Assembly: GCA_903851455.1 (NCBI GenBank)
Contig: CAINOM010000412.1
Location: 1-5,412, forward strand
Origin: an uncultured Bacteroidota bacterium
GTDB taxonomy: Bacteria; Bacteroidota; Bacteroidia; Chitinophagales; Chitinophagaceae
Length of the DNA: 5,412 bases
Reading direction: 5' to 3'
Within the stretch, counting starts at the first letter, position 1; the number at the start of each line of letters is the position of its first letter. The notes under the pieces were generated by a model, which was not told the DNA's origin, ran no database searches, and saw only the letters and a program-made list of their open reading frames with translations. Shown in pieces: positions 1 to 5,060 of the stretch. A program made the translations under genes and the position numbers.

Positions 1-254
1 GCAGCAATCGCATATCTCCGCCACTGGGGAAAAGCAATGATCCGTTTTGATGGCTCTGACCTGAACAGCGATTCTTTCTCGCTATAGACTACGTCCTCCT
101 CTGGCGAAAAGCGGGTAAGATCAAAGGCCTTCAACTCAGCATTCAGTTCGGGATGCGCGGCAACAAACGTCATCAGCTCCTGCTCCTCAGCCGGCGTCAG
201 CTCGCCATCGGCGCGCATCATCATATACTCCTCATAATTCTCCCAGCTGATCAT
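1..254 (-). CDS. Probable anti-sigma factor, N-terminal part (truncated by window edge)
   Basis: The frame opens with ATG at 254 and stays open for 84 codons to the window edge, so only the N-terminus is visible. The protein starts MISWENYEEYMMMRADGELT. It is acidic and probably helical: residues 7-30 carry the pattern (E)YxxxxxDGELTPAEEQEL, followed by a HPEL segment (34-37) and an FSPEEDVVYSEKESLFR stretch (49-65). This layout is what I know from Bacteroidota cytoplasmic anti-sigma N-termini. A basic WRRYAIA at 78-84 probably marks the start of a membrane helix that continues beyond the window. The ATG lies 2 bp after the stop of the sigma factor gene, which implies translational coupling and a shared mRNA. 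The inferred role is to bind and hold the adjacent ECF sigma factor at the inner membrane. The family assignment comes from the visible pattern and the context. The membrane and any periplasmic sensor part cannot be seen. Confidence 0.72.
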   Translation of the reverse strand, partial: MISWENYEEYMMMRADGELTPAEEQELMTFVAAHPELNAELKAFDLTRFSPEEDVVYSEKESLFRSEPSKRIIAFPQWRRYAIA

Positions 255-256
255 GA

Positions 257-733
257 CTAAATAATATTTTCTACACTTACCAGGTAGTCTTTCAAAATTT
301 TCCTTGCACGGTGCAGGTAAACTTTCACCTGCGTTTCGGTCAAGTCTGTTATTTGCGCTATTTCTTCATAGCGGTAACCTTCGTAGTCCTTCAGCAATAC
401 CAGCGCCCTGCCCTGCTCATCCAGTTGCGCCAGCGCACGGTCCAGCACCTTCTTCAGGTCGGGGTTGTGCGGCGTGTAGGATTCTTCGGGCGGCGCGGCA
501 TATGTTATTTTTACTTTCTTCCGGTAATTGTCTATCGATTTCCGGTAGGCTACCTGGAAGAGATAAGACTTAGCCTTGCCGGCCTCCACCTCTTTCCTTT
601 TCTGCCAAAGAACTTCGAAACTGCTTTGCACTACATCATGTGCATCGCTTGGCTGCCCTGTGCACTTGCACGCAAACCTGAAAAGCGCATCCGCCCATTC
701 ATGTACACATGCATTGTACTCATTAGCCTCCAT
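257..733 (-). CDS. ECF-type RNA polymerase sigma factor (sigma-70 family)
   Basis: A 158-residue protein of usual ECF size. Sigma region 2 spans about residues 8-73, with the core-binding helix DAHDVVQSSFEVLWQKR at 30-46 and the DNA-melting/-10 helix KSYLFQVAYRKSIDNYRKK at 55-73. Region 4 spans about 97-150, with the helix-turn-helix YEEIAQITDLTETQVKVYL at 122-140 followed by HRARKIL at 141-147. There is no region 1.1 or 3, as expected for ECF factors. I chose the ATG at 733 (MEANEYNACVHEW) because the frame extends 32 codons further upstream to 829, but that extension is Phe/Cys-rich, unlike the family and runs through hairpin sequence. No Shine-Dalgarno is present, which is normal in Bacteroidota. 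The stop codon is followed 2 bp later by the anti-sigma-like gene, so the pair is probably autoregulated. Its target regulon cannot be told from the window. Confidence 0.93.
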   Translation of the reverse strand: MEANEYNACVHEWADALFRFACKCTGQPSDAHDVVQSSFEVLWQKRKEVEAGKAKSYLFQVAYRKSIDNYRKKVKITYAAPPEESYTPHNPDLKKVLDRALAQLDEQGRALVLLKDYEGYRYEEIAQITDLTETQVKVYLHRARKILKDYLVSVENII

Positions 734-778
734 TCTATAGTATATCGGTGGGGAAAGGAAAAAGTTACAGGAAATTTT

Positions 779-799
779 AAAAAAAATAGCACCTGCTAT
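779..799 (-). terminator. Possible weak intrinsic terminator or leader hairpin upstream of the sigma gene
   Basis: On the minus strand a palindrome (ATAGC-AGGT-GCTAT, 786-799) is followed by eight T. The stem is only 5 bp. A second small hairpin (819-831, GCGTG-CTT-CGCGC) with TTTTT at 815-811 lies just before it. Either could end transcription of the lipoprotein gene that stops at 920. Both also sit between a possible sigma promoter and the sigma start at 733, so an attenuator role is an alternative. Confidence 0.4.
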
Positions 800-830
800 G
801 ATTCGTCGGTAAAAACAGGCGCGAAGCACG

Positions 831-863
831 CAGAAATACCGGCATCAGGTGCGCATTTTTCAA
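831..863 (-). promoter_or_regulatory. Candidate promoter of the sigma/anti-sigma operon
   Basis: On the minus strand there is a TTG at 863-861, a spacer of 22 bp, and TATTTCTG at 838-831. The last is one mismatch from the Bacteroidota -7 consensus TAnnTTTG. The spacing is within the range described for Flavobacterium promoters. It would give a leader of roughly 95 nt containing two small hairpins. The match is partial, so this is a weak call. An ECF-specific autoregulated promoter with another consensus could be present instead. Confidence 0.25.
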
Positions 864-919
864 CAAAAATTATAAAACAGGGCTTTGGAGCGGGAAATGG
901 TACCCGACATGAATTCCGG

Positions 920-1330
920 CTATTTATCAACTGCAGCCGCAATTATACTAAGGGTTACAGAATTTGCACCCTTTACATGACTCGTCTTTATTTTAAAGTC
1001 GGTAGTTGAGCCCGGCTTAACCGTCTCATCAAGTGTTTCCTTCTGCTTTTCGATAACTGCGTTGTCCTTATCCAGAAAGGATATCTGCACCTGTATGCCC
1101 TTATAGCTCACCAGTGTAGCCTTGTTGGTTATCTCGCCTTCCACCACGGTCTGGTTGAGCAGGTTGCCACGGTGTGAACCCGTAATTTTCAGGAACTTAA
1201 GCGGACTATCCCGCTCCATATCTTCGAGGCTGGCCTTCTTTTCTTCATACTTGGCGGACGGGTGCTGCTCACCCGAATTACAGGCCACAAACAGGATTAA
1301 AGCAAACAAAAGGGCGGTAATATTTTTCAC
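920..1330 (-). CDS. Small lipoprotein with FxLYD-like beta-sandwich domain, unknown function
   Basis: A 136-residue protein beginning with a GTG codon. An in-frame TGA 18 bp upstream excludes a longer form, and the signal peptide begins right at this start. Residues 1-16 form a type II signal peptide (MKNITALLFALILFVA) and Cys17 is the predicted lipidated residue (FVA-C). The linker at 18-45 is polar and charged, with no strongly acidic patch directly after the Cys. Residues about 48-133 have alternating beta-strand character with the pattern VVEGEITNK...YKGIQVQISFLDKD...LDETVKPGSTTDFKI. This resembles FxLYD and related immunoglobulin-like accessory domains (strand, N-x-S/T-like turn, D-x-x-G/N turn, PG turn, F-x-I strand). 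It probably sits in the periplasm or on the outer membrane. It has its own promoter, so it may not belong to the sigma operon downstream. The function is unknown and the fold call is by pattern only. Confidence 0.82.
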   Translation of the reverse strand: MKNITALLFALILFVACNSGEQHPSAKYEEKKASLEDMERDSPLKFLKITGSHRGNLLNQTVVEGEITNKATLVSYKGIQVQISFLDKDNAVIEKQKETLDETVKPGSTTDFKIKTSHVKGANSVTLSIIAAAVDK

Positions 1331-1346
1331 GGCAAAATATTTACCT

Positions 1347-1375
1347 CAAACATAATAAAACTATACAGAAACCAA
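1347..1375 (-). promoter_or_regulatory. Bacteroidota-type promoter of the GTG-started lipoprotein gene
   Basis: On the minus strand a perfect -7 element TATGTTTG (1354-1347; consensus TAnnTTTG) is preceded, after 18 bp, by TTG (1375-1373). Transcription should start near 1341-1343, which gives a leader of only about 12 nt before the GTG at 1330. It lies just downstream of a strong terminator, so the lipoprotein gene is a separate transcription unit. Confidence 0.6.
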
Positions 1376-1388
1376 CCCTAATAAATAC

Positions 1389-1423
1389 AAAAAACGAAGC
1401 CTTACCTGGCCGGTATGGCTCCG
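1389..1423 (-). terminator. Strong intrinsic terminator of the His-rich lipoprotein gene
   Basis: On the minus strand the outer stem CGGAGCC/GGCTTCG (7 bp with one G-U) and the inner stem TACC/GGTA, separated by a single A-A mismatch, close a GGCCA loop at 1395-1423. Six T follow at 1394-1389. It begins 30 bp after the stop codon of the 45-residue gene, which shows that this short frame is transcribed as its own unit. Confidence 0.85.
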
Positions 1424-1452
1424 TACTGTTTAACCCGGTAATGCATGGAATA

Positions 1453-1590
1453 TTACCTGACGATCACTTCTGCTTCATGATGATGGTGATGGTGGTGCCA
1501 GCCGTGATGGTGCTCTTCTTCCACATAGCATGAAGAAAGGCTCATGCCCAGCAGCACCAGTAGTGCGAATATTAAGCGTTTCGTTTTCAT
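1453..1590 (-). CDS. Tiny His-rich lipoprotein (45 aa), putative metal-binding
   Basis: This is a 45-codon gene. Residues 1-20 form a type II signal peptide with two basic residues, a Leu-rich core and a textbook lipobox LSSC (Cys21). The mature peptide is only 25 residues: CYVEEE, then HHHGW, then seven consecutive His, then EAEVIVR. Ten His in 25 residues suggests binding of Ni, Zn, Cu or Co. That is inferred from composition only. The three Glu at +3 to +5 after the Cys resemble the acidic lipoprotein export signal that sends Bacteroidota lipoproteins to the cell surface. The start at 1590 is preferred; an in-frame ATG at 1596 would add only two residues. A strong terminator follows and a foldable leader precedes it, so it looks like a real independent gene. 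I do not recognise a named family. It could be a metal buffer, a metallochaperone or a surface decoration. Confidence 0.78.
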   Translation of the reverse strand: MKTKRLIFALLVLLGMSLSSCYVEEEHHHGWHHHHHHHEAEVIVR

Positions 1591-1608
1591 GGTCATAAAA
1601 TTTAATGA

Positions 1609-1658
1609 ACTAACCTGATCCCGGTGCTATTCCGCAACGAGATCTTTAACGGGTTAGT
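1609..1658 (-). promoter_or_regulatory. Foldable 5' leader upstream of the His-rich lipoprotein gene
   Basis: On the minus strand ACTAACC (1658-1652) can pair perfectly with GGTTAGT (1615-1609). Inside, GATCTC (1644-1639) can pair with GGGATC (1622-1617), with one G-U. The remaining 16-nt apical segment has a weak TGC/GCA pairing. The structure ends 18 nt before the ATG at 1590. The long stem may be chance. I match it to no known riboswitch class and see no convincing promoter immediately upstream. Confidence 0.3.
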
Positions 1659-1806
1659 ACCTATTAAAAACATGCCAAAAAACTAAAACCAAAGAAAAAA
1701 AGCGAAATAAAGTAGGATTATTTTATTTTGTTTTCATAACTTGAAGACTAATTCATAACGCCAAAAAGCACAAACACTTTTATCTTCACTAACAAACATT
1801 CAGATC

Positions 1807-2292
1807 ATGGCAACTTCAAAGAAAAAAGCAGCAAAAAAAGCAGCACCAAAGAAGGCCGTTGCTAAAAAAGCGGCTCCTAAAAAAGCAGCTGTAAAAAAAG
1901 CAGCTCCCAAAAAAGCGGCAGCTAAAAAAGTTGTAAAGAAGGCGGCACCAAAGAAAGCCTCAGCAAAAAAAGCAGCACCCAAAAAAGCAGCACCAAAAAA
2001 GGCAGTGAAGAAGAGTGCGCCGGCTAAAAAAGCAGCACCCAAAAAAGCAGTGAAGAAAGCAGCACCGGCAAAAAAGGCAGCTTCGAAAAAAGCAGCACCT
2101 AAAAAAGTTGTAAAGAAGGCGGCACCAAAGAAAGCAGCGCCTAAAAAGGCCGCACCAAAGAAGGCTGCGCCTGCTAAACCAATGCCCGCAATGGAAATGC
2201 CGATGGTAATTGAAGTAGTAGAGGTAGTGCCAATGCAGGACGGCGATATGATGGATGGAGATGCCGGGGTCATCATTGCGACGATGGAATAA
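1807..2292 (+). CDS. Histone H1-like Lys/Ala/Pro-repeat DNA-binding protein with acidic Met-rich tail
   Basis: A 161-residue protein in two parts. Residues 1-124 are almost only Lys, Ala, Pro, Val and Ser, arranged as Lys pairs about every 4-5 residues in units such as KKAAP. I count 50 Lys and no Arg. This is the composition of bacterial H1-like proteins (chlamydial Hc2, Bordetella BpH1, the C-terminal part of Pseudomonas AlgP), which coat and compact DNA without a globular domain. Residues 125-161 are different: no Lys or Arg, eight acidic residues and eight Met, with a hydrophobic core [10 protein letters not shown] (134-143) and [10 protein letters not shown] (145-154). This tail is not part of the H1-like pattern I know. 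The gene stands alone between a divergent intergenic region and its own terminator. The start follows an A-rich stretch with no Shine-Dalgarno. DNA repeats inside the gene imply growth by internal duplication. Nucleoid binding is inferred from composition. Confidence 0.87.
   Translation: MATSKKKAAKKAAPKKAVAKKAAPKKAAVKKAAPKKAAAKKVVKKAAPKKASAKKAAPKKAAPKKAVKKSAPAKKAAPKKAVKKAAPAKKAASKKAAPKKVVKKAAPKKAAPKKAAPKKAAPAKPMPAMEMPMVIEVVEVVPMQDGDMMDGDAGVIIATME
1922..2135 (+). repeat. Exact 37-bp direct repeat inside the H1-like gene (1922-1958 and 2099-2135)
   Basis: A 37-bp block encoding [11 protein letters not shown] is identical at 1922-1958 and 2099-2135, offset 177 bp (59 codons), including synonymous positions. 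Between them a related unit encoding KKAVKKxAPAKKAA occurs twice (codons about 64-77 and 79-92). Shared synonymous codons in a gene that otherwise mixes Lys and Ala codons point to recent in-frame duplication or conversion. Confidence 0.8.
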
Positions 2293-2318
2293 CAATAGCG
2301 CTCAAAGCATCAACATAC

Positions 2319-2345
2319 AGCGGCGCAAATGCGTCGCTTTTTTTT
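2319..2345 (+). terminator. Intrinsic terminator of the H1-like gene
   Basis: An 8-bp stem, AGCGGCGC (2319-2326) with GCGTCGCT (2331-2338) and one G-U pair, closes an AAAT loop. Together with the last stem base, eight T run to 2345. It starts 27 bp after the stop codon at 2292. Confidence 0.9.
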
Positions 2346-2365
2346 CTGCCGCAAACCGGCTTAAA

Positions 2366-2404
2366 CAAAAAGAGGATGAGCACCGGCTCATCCTCTTTCT
2401 TTTT
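2366..2404. terminator. Bidirectional intrinsic terminator between convergent genes
   Basis: A perfect 13-bp inverted repeat, AAAGAGGATGAGC (2369-2381) and GCTCATCCTCTTT (2386-2398), closes an ACCG loop. It is flanked by T-rich sequence on both strands: TTTCTTTTT to 2404 on plus, and TTTTTG from 2371 on minus. On the minus strand it ends the ftsX-DUF3098 unit, whose last stop codon is at 2418. On the plus strand it backs up the H1-like gene terminator. Confidence 0.92.
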
Positions 2405-2417
2405 GCATTGAGTATTA

Positions 2418-2765
2418 TTAAGACTGTGCTTCCGGTGCAGTATCTTTTGGTTTCTTCATGATGGCATAAACCTCAACGAAGAAGCCCAGCAATACAACTA
2501 TAGGCGCCAGCGTAATGCGGCGGAAACTGTATATCTCGTCATAATGGAACTCATGCGGATTGGCGCTCTTGCCACCAGACATAAGCATGAAGCCGATGAG
2601 TATGAGTGCCACTCCACCTATCATCCACATATAATTCTCGCGGTCAAACAAAAAGGTAGCTTCCTTTTTGAACTGTAAGGTCTTGATCGGCTTTGCGGTC
2701 GTAGTAGCAGCCGGCCTTCCCAGCGGCGGCGGCGTTGTAGTCGTAATTGGTTTTCCTGCAGACAT
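2418..2765 (-). CDS. DUF3098 family small membrane protein, partner gene of ftsX
   Basis: A 115-residue protein with a Thr/Pro-rich cytoplasmic N-terminus (about 1-30), then FLFDRENYMWMIGGVALILIGFMLMSGG (38-65), whose second half is membrane helix 1. Next comes a short loop with NPHEFHYDEIYSFRRITLAP (69-88) and helix 2, IVVLLGFFVEVYAIM (89-103), then a basic/acidic end. The order of a (E)NY-initiated helix, GFxLMxGG, an (F/Y)SxRRITLAP motif and VxxGFxxEVxAIM is the signature I know for DUF3098, a short two-helix family of Bacteroidota usually found just after ftsX. Its function is not established. It begins 37 bp after the ftsX stop on the same strand, with no terminator between, so the two are cotranscribed. 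A role with FtsEX or envelope synthesis is inferred from gene order only. A strong terminator follows, so the unit ends here. Confidence 0.85.
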   Translation of the reverse strand: MSAGKPITTTTPPPLGRPAATTTAKPIKTLQFKKEATFLFDRENYMWMIGGVALILIGFMLMSGGKSANPHEFHYDEIYSFRRITLAPIVVLLGFFVEVYAIMKKPKDTAPEAQS

Positions 2766-2802
2766 AATCGCAATATTAGTTTAAAATATTAAATCAAAAA
2801 AA

Positions 2803-3660
2803 TCAGTAGAGATCGTCAATATGCATTTTTAAATACTTCACTACTGATCTGTGTGTACTTATCATAGAAATAATAATGCCAAGCACCAGCATACTCACGA
2901 TAAGCAGTGTGAGCAACACAGGGTCGGTCAGCGTCTTTAACACAGGAAGCTGGGCATTGGCGAACGACATTACGATCCATAAACCGAGTACCGCAACTAC
3001 CCCACTGATCAGGCCATTGATGAACGCCCGCAGATCGAACGGGCGGGTAATGAACGAACGGGTGGCGCCCACCATCTGCATGGTCTTGATGATAAACCTG
3101 CTGCTGAACATGGCCAGGCGCACGGTATTATCTATTAGGAAAATTACCACGATGAGTAATATGAACGTGATGCCGCCCAATATGATACCTATCTTTTTCA
3201 GATTGCTGTCCATCTTGTCTACCACCACATTGGGCCAGGTCATATCCCTCACCACATTACTCTGCAGCATGAATTTCTTGATCTTATTCAGACTATCCTT
3301 GTTCACATATTCTTCATTCAGTTTCAAGGTAATAGAGGTAAATAGCGGGTTGTACCCCAGGAAGTCCATCATATTGCCGCCTTCTATCTGGTTCTCCATC
3401 TTCATGGCTTCTTCCTTGCTGATGATACGCGTCTCCCTTACAAATGGCTGCTTGATAAGGATCGCCTCCATCTTTTTCACGCTCTCGTCACTTACATTAT
3501 CATGAAAATCAACGTTCACCTCCAGGTCTTCCTTGAAAGCACGGGATAAAGCCCGGCCATTGATCAGCAGCCATCCGAGCACGCCTATCAGGAAGAGTAC
3601 CAGTGCGACGCCCATGATCGCATTAAAATAAGTTGCCTTCCCTTTTTTACTTGTAGCCAT
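2803..3660 (-). CDS. ftsX: Cell division ABC transporter permease FtsX
   Basis: A 285-residue inner-membrane protein with the four-helix FtsX plan: helix 1 at about 14-33 (AIMGVALVLFLIGVLGWLLI), a large extracytoplasmic domain at about 34-155, helix 2 at 157-176, helix 3 at about 213-233 and helix 4 at about 248-267. The cytoplasmic loop after helix 2 holds NTVRLAMFSSRF and KTMQMVGATRSFITRPF (178-208). This is the conserved segment that, in the family, couples to the ATPase FtsE. FtsEX acts at the division septum and controls peptidoglycan hydrolases; no transport substrate is established. I chose the ATG at 3660 (MATSKKGKATYF), because the alternative at 3681 adds only MGWELTN and homologues, as I recall them, start with a short cytoplasmic arm. 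It is preceded by AACAAAC rather than a Shine-Dalgarno. ftsE is not adjacent here, which is common outside Proteobacteria. The gene is the first of a two-gene unit. Confidence 0.93.
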   Translation of the reverse strand: MATSKKGKATYFNAIMGVALVLFLIGVLGWLLINGRALSRAFKEDLEVNVDFHDNVSDESVKKMEAILIKQPFVRETRIISKEEAMKMENQIEGGNMMDFLGYNPLFTSITLKLNEEYVNKDSLNKIKKFMLQSNVVRDMTWPNVVVDKMDSNLKKIGIILGGITFILLIVVIFLIDNTVRLAMFSSRFIIKTMQMVGATRSFITRPFDLRAFINGLISGVVAVLGLWIVMSFANAQLPVLKTLTDPVLLTLLIVSMLVLGIIISMISTHRSVVKYLKMHIDDLY

Positions 3661-3700
3661 GTTTGTTAATTCCCAACCCATTCAGCACGAAAAAGAAAGA

Positions 3701-3719
3701 TATCCGGCTGATACGGATA
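3701..3719 (-). promoter_or_regulatory. Hairpin at the predicted 5' end of the ftsX mRNA
   Basis: TATCCG (3719-3714 on the minus strand) pairs perfectly with CGGATA (3706-3701) around a 7-nt loop, followed by T-rich TCTTTCTTTTT. With the -7 element ending at 3723, transcription should begin at about 3717-3719, so the RNA would start within or next to this stem. It may stabilise the mRNA or act as an early attenuator. Confidence 0.35.
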
Positions 3720-3722
3720 ACC

Positions 3723-3751
3723 CAAAAGTATAAAAAACAACGGGCATTTAA
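3723..3751 (-). promoter_or_regulatory. Promoter of the ftsX-DUF3098 operon
   Basis: On the minus strand TACTTTTG (3730-3723) is a perfect match to TAnnTTTG. The expected upstream element is weak: TTA in place of TTG at 3751-3749, with an 18-bp spacer. The resulting leader would be about 57 nt. Confidence 0.5.
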
Positions 3752-3864
3752 GGATATAATAATATGCGGGTTAACTATTTTTAACAATAATGTGATGCCT
3801 CCTCGGCCAACGGCATCCGATTGTTTTCCCGCAGAGTTGCCACACCTGCATCTCCATGTGCGAA

Positions 3865-3897
3865 TTGACTTTTTGAATTAACATTTGCGTACTTTTA
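3865..3897 (+). promoter_or_regulatory. Candidate promoter of the ureohydrolase-like gene
   Basis: TTG at 3865-3867, a 22-bp spacer and TACTTTTA at 3890-3897, one mismatch from TAnnTTTG. Transcription would start near 3902, about 20 nt before the ATG at 3924. This is a moderate match only. Confidence 0.38.
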
Positions 3898-3923
3898 AAC
3901 ACTCTTTTTAGCTATTCACATAT

Positions 3924-5057
3924 ATGCAGGATCTACGACCATTTTTTGAGAACGAACACTTTATAGAAACGCAACAACCCGGTACCTATCAACTGCAGCA
4001 ATGGGGTGCCAATATCATATGCGCTACCCAGAAAACTTTTGATTGGGACGATGCTGATATAGTGATAGTAGGCTGCGGGGAATGGCGCGGATCTGATGCA
4101 AGTGCTGATTACAACAATGGCCCCGATGCGATCAGGGAAGAGCTGTACAAGATGTACTACTGGCATAAAGGGATCACTATTGCCGATGCGGGCAATATCA
4201 GGCAAGGCGCAACGCTGGGTGACACCCGGGCGGCACTACTTGTGGTATTGCGCGAGATACATGATGCCGGCAAAATAGCTGTTGTGCTGGGCGGCAGTCA
4301 CGATCTCACATTGCAGCAATATGAAGTTTTCAAGAAAGCAGAGCAGATGGCGGTGGCTTCAGTGGCCGATATGCTTATAGACCTGGATGAAACAGAGTCG
4401 GTGACCGACCGCAGCTACCTTATGGATATGCTTACCGGCACGCCCAACTTCATGTCGCACTACAACCACATCGCATTTCAAAGCTACTATGCACACCCGC
4501 AGATGTTGGAAACACTGGACAAGCTGCGGTTCGACTTCTTCAGGTTGGGAAAAGTGCGCGAGCACATAGAGGATATGGAGCCTGTGCTGCGCAACAGCAA
4601 TCTATTCAGCTTCGATATGTCGGCAGTACGCTATTCTGATGCCCCTTCTAATATTAACGGCTCACCCAACGGTCTTTCCGGCGAAGACACCTGCCAGCTC
4701 ACACGCTATGCAGGCATGAGCGAAGCGCTGACCTCGTTTGGCATTTACGGCTACAACCATGTTAACGACAGCCACAACATGACGGCAAAACTCATCTCGC
4801 AGATGCTGTGGTATTTTGTGGATGGCTACCTGGTGCGGAAAACAGAAGCAAAGCTTACCGACCGCGAAGAGTTTGTGACGTTCAATGTTGCCTTTACTGA
4901 TAATGATACTGTCTTCCTGAAAAGCAAGCGCACCAACAGGTGGTGGATGCGGCTGCCAGATCAGTCTTTCGTGCCATGCTCTTATAATGACTACCTTGTA
5001 GCCAGCAACGACGAGATACCAGAAAGGTGGCTGAGGGAGCAGGAAAGGCTGCTTTAA
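3924..5057 (+). CDS. Arginase/formimidoylglutamase-fold (ureohydrolase superfamily) protein with degenerate metal site
   Basis: A 377-residue protein with the ureohydrolase layout. An N-terminal extension is followed by DIVIVGCGEWRGSDA (45-59), NGPDAIREELY (65-75) and ITIADAGNI (84-92). The metal motifs come next: GGSHD at 123-127, DMLID at 149-153 in place of DAHxD, and SFDMS at 229-233 in place of SFDxD. Aligned with arginase, the four MnA ligands remain (His126, Asp149, Asp153, Asp231), while the two MnB-only ligands are replaced (Leu151 for His, Ser233 for Asp). Later segments SPNGLSGEDTCQLTRYAGMS (247-266) and MLWYFVDG (294-301) fit the Bacteroidota branch usually labelled formimidoylglutamase or 'arginase family'. 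About 70 C-terminal residues exceed typical arginases. No other histidine-degradation gene is nearby, so a hutG function is unlikely to be shown by context. It may be a mononuclear enzyme, or a non-enzymatic or structural relative. It is probably cytoplasmic, and hflX follows 64 bp downstream. Confidence 0.85.
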   Translation: MQDLRPFFENEHFIETQQPGTYQLQQWGANIICATQKTFDWDDADIVIVGCGEWRGSDASADYNNGPDAIREELYKMYYWHKGITIADAGNIRQGATLGDTRAALLVVLREIHDAGKIAVVLGGSHDLTLQQYEVFKKAEQMAVASVADMLIDLDETESVTDRSYLMDMLTGTPNFMSHYNHIAFQSYYAHPQMLETLDKLRFDFFRLGKVREHIEDMEPVLRNSNLFSFDMSAVRYSDAPSNINGSPNGLSGEDTCQLTRYAGMSEALTSFGIYGYNHVNDSHNMTAKLISQMLWYFVDGYLVRKTEAKLTDREEFVTFNVAFTDNDTVFLKSKRTNRWWMRLPDQSFVPCSYNDYLVASNDEIPERWLREQERLL

Positions 5058-5060
5058 TAA

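Noticed and set aside
734..829. N-terminal extension of the sigma factor to the ATG at 829
   Set aside because: The extra 32 residues are Phe/Cys-rich, do not resemble ECF N-termini, and are encoded by the hairpin and poly-T region. The ATG at 733 gives the normal family length.
311..1009. A 232-codon plus-strand frame across the sigma gene and its upstream region
   Set aside because: It runs antisense through a clear ECF sigma factor, the intergenic hairpins and the end of the lipoprotein gene. Its translation shows no domain or coherent composition.
1470..1495. ATGATGATGGTGATGGTGGTG run considered as a simple-sequence repeat
   Set aside because: It is the complement of the seven-His tract of the small lipoprotein. 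CAC and CAT codons are mixed, so it is not a pure trinucleotide repeat.
1807..2178. Tandem KKAAP-coding repeats considered as a CRISPR array or minisatellite
   Set aside because: The units are codon-phased, imperfect and have no constant spacer length. They are explained by the protein sequence.
1800..2276. A long minus-strand frame full of [10 protein letters not shown] repeats opposite the H1-like gene
   Set aside because: It is the mirror image of the Lys/Ala codon repeat: AAA and GCA codons cannot produce stops on the other strand in that frame. It has no promoter, and the plus-strand protein matches a known compositional class with a terminator in the right place.
2876..3505. A 209-codon plus-strand frame opposite ftsX
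   Set aside because: It is antisense to a well-supported FtsX. Its Ser/Thr/Leu-rich translation is what the complement of membrane-helix codons gives.
3663..3881. A 72-codon plus-strand frame in the ftsX/ureohydrolase intergenic region
   Set aside because: It overlaps the ftsX promoter and leader hairpin, and its translation has no signal peptide, domain or repeat.
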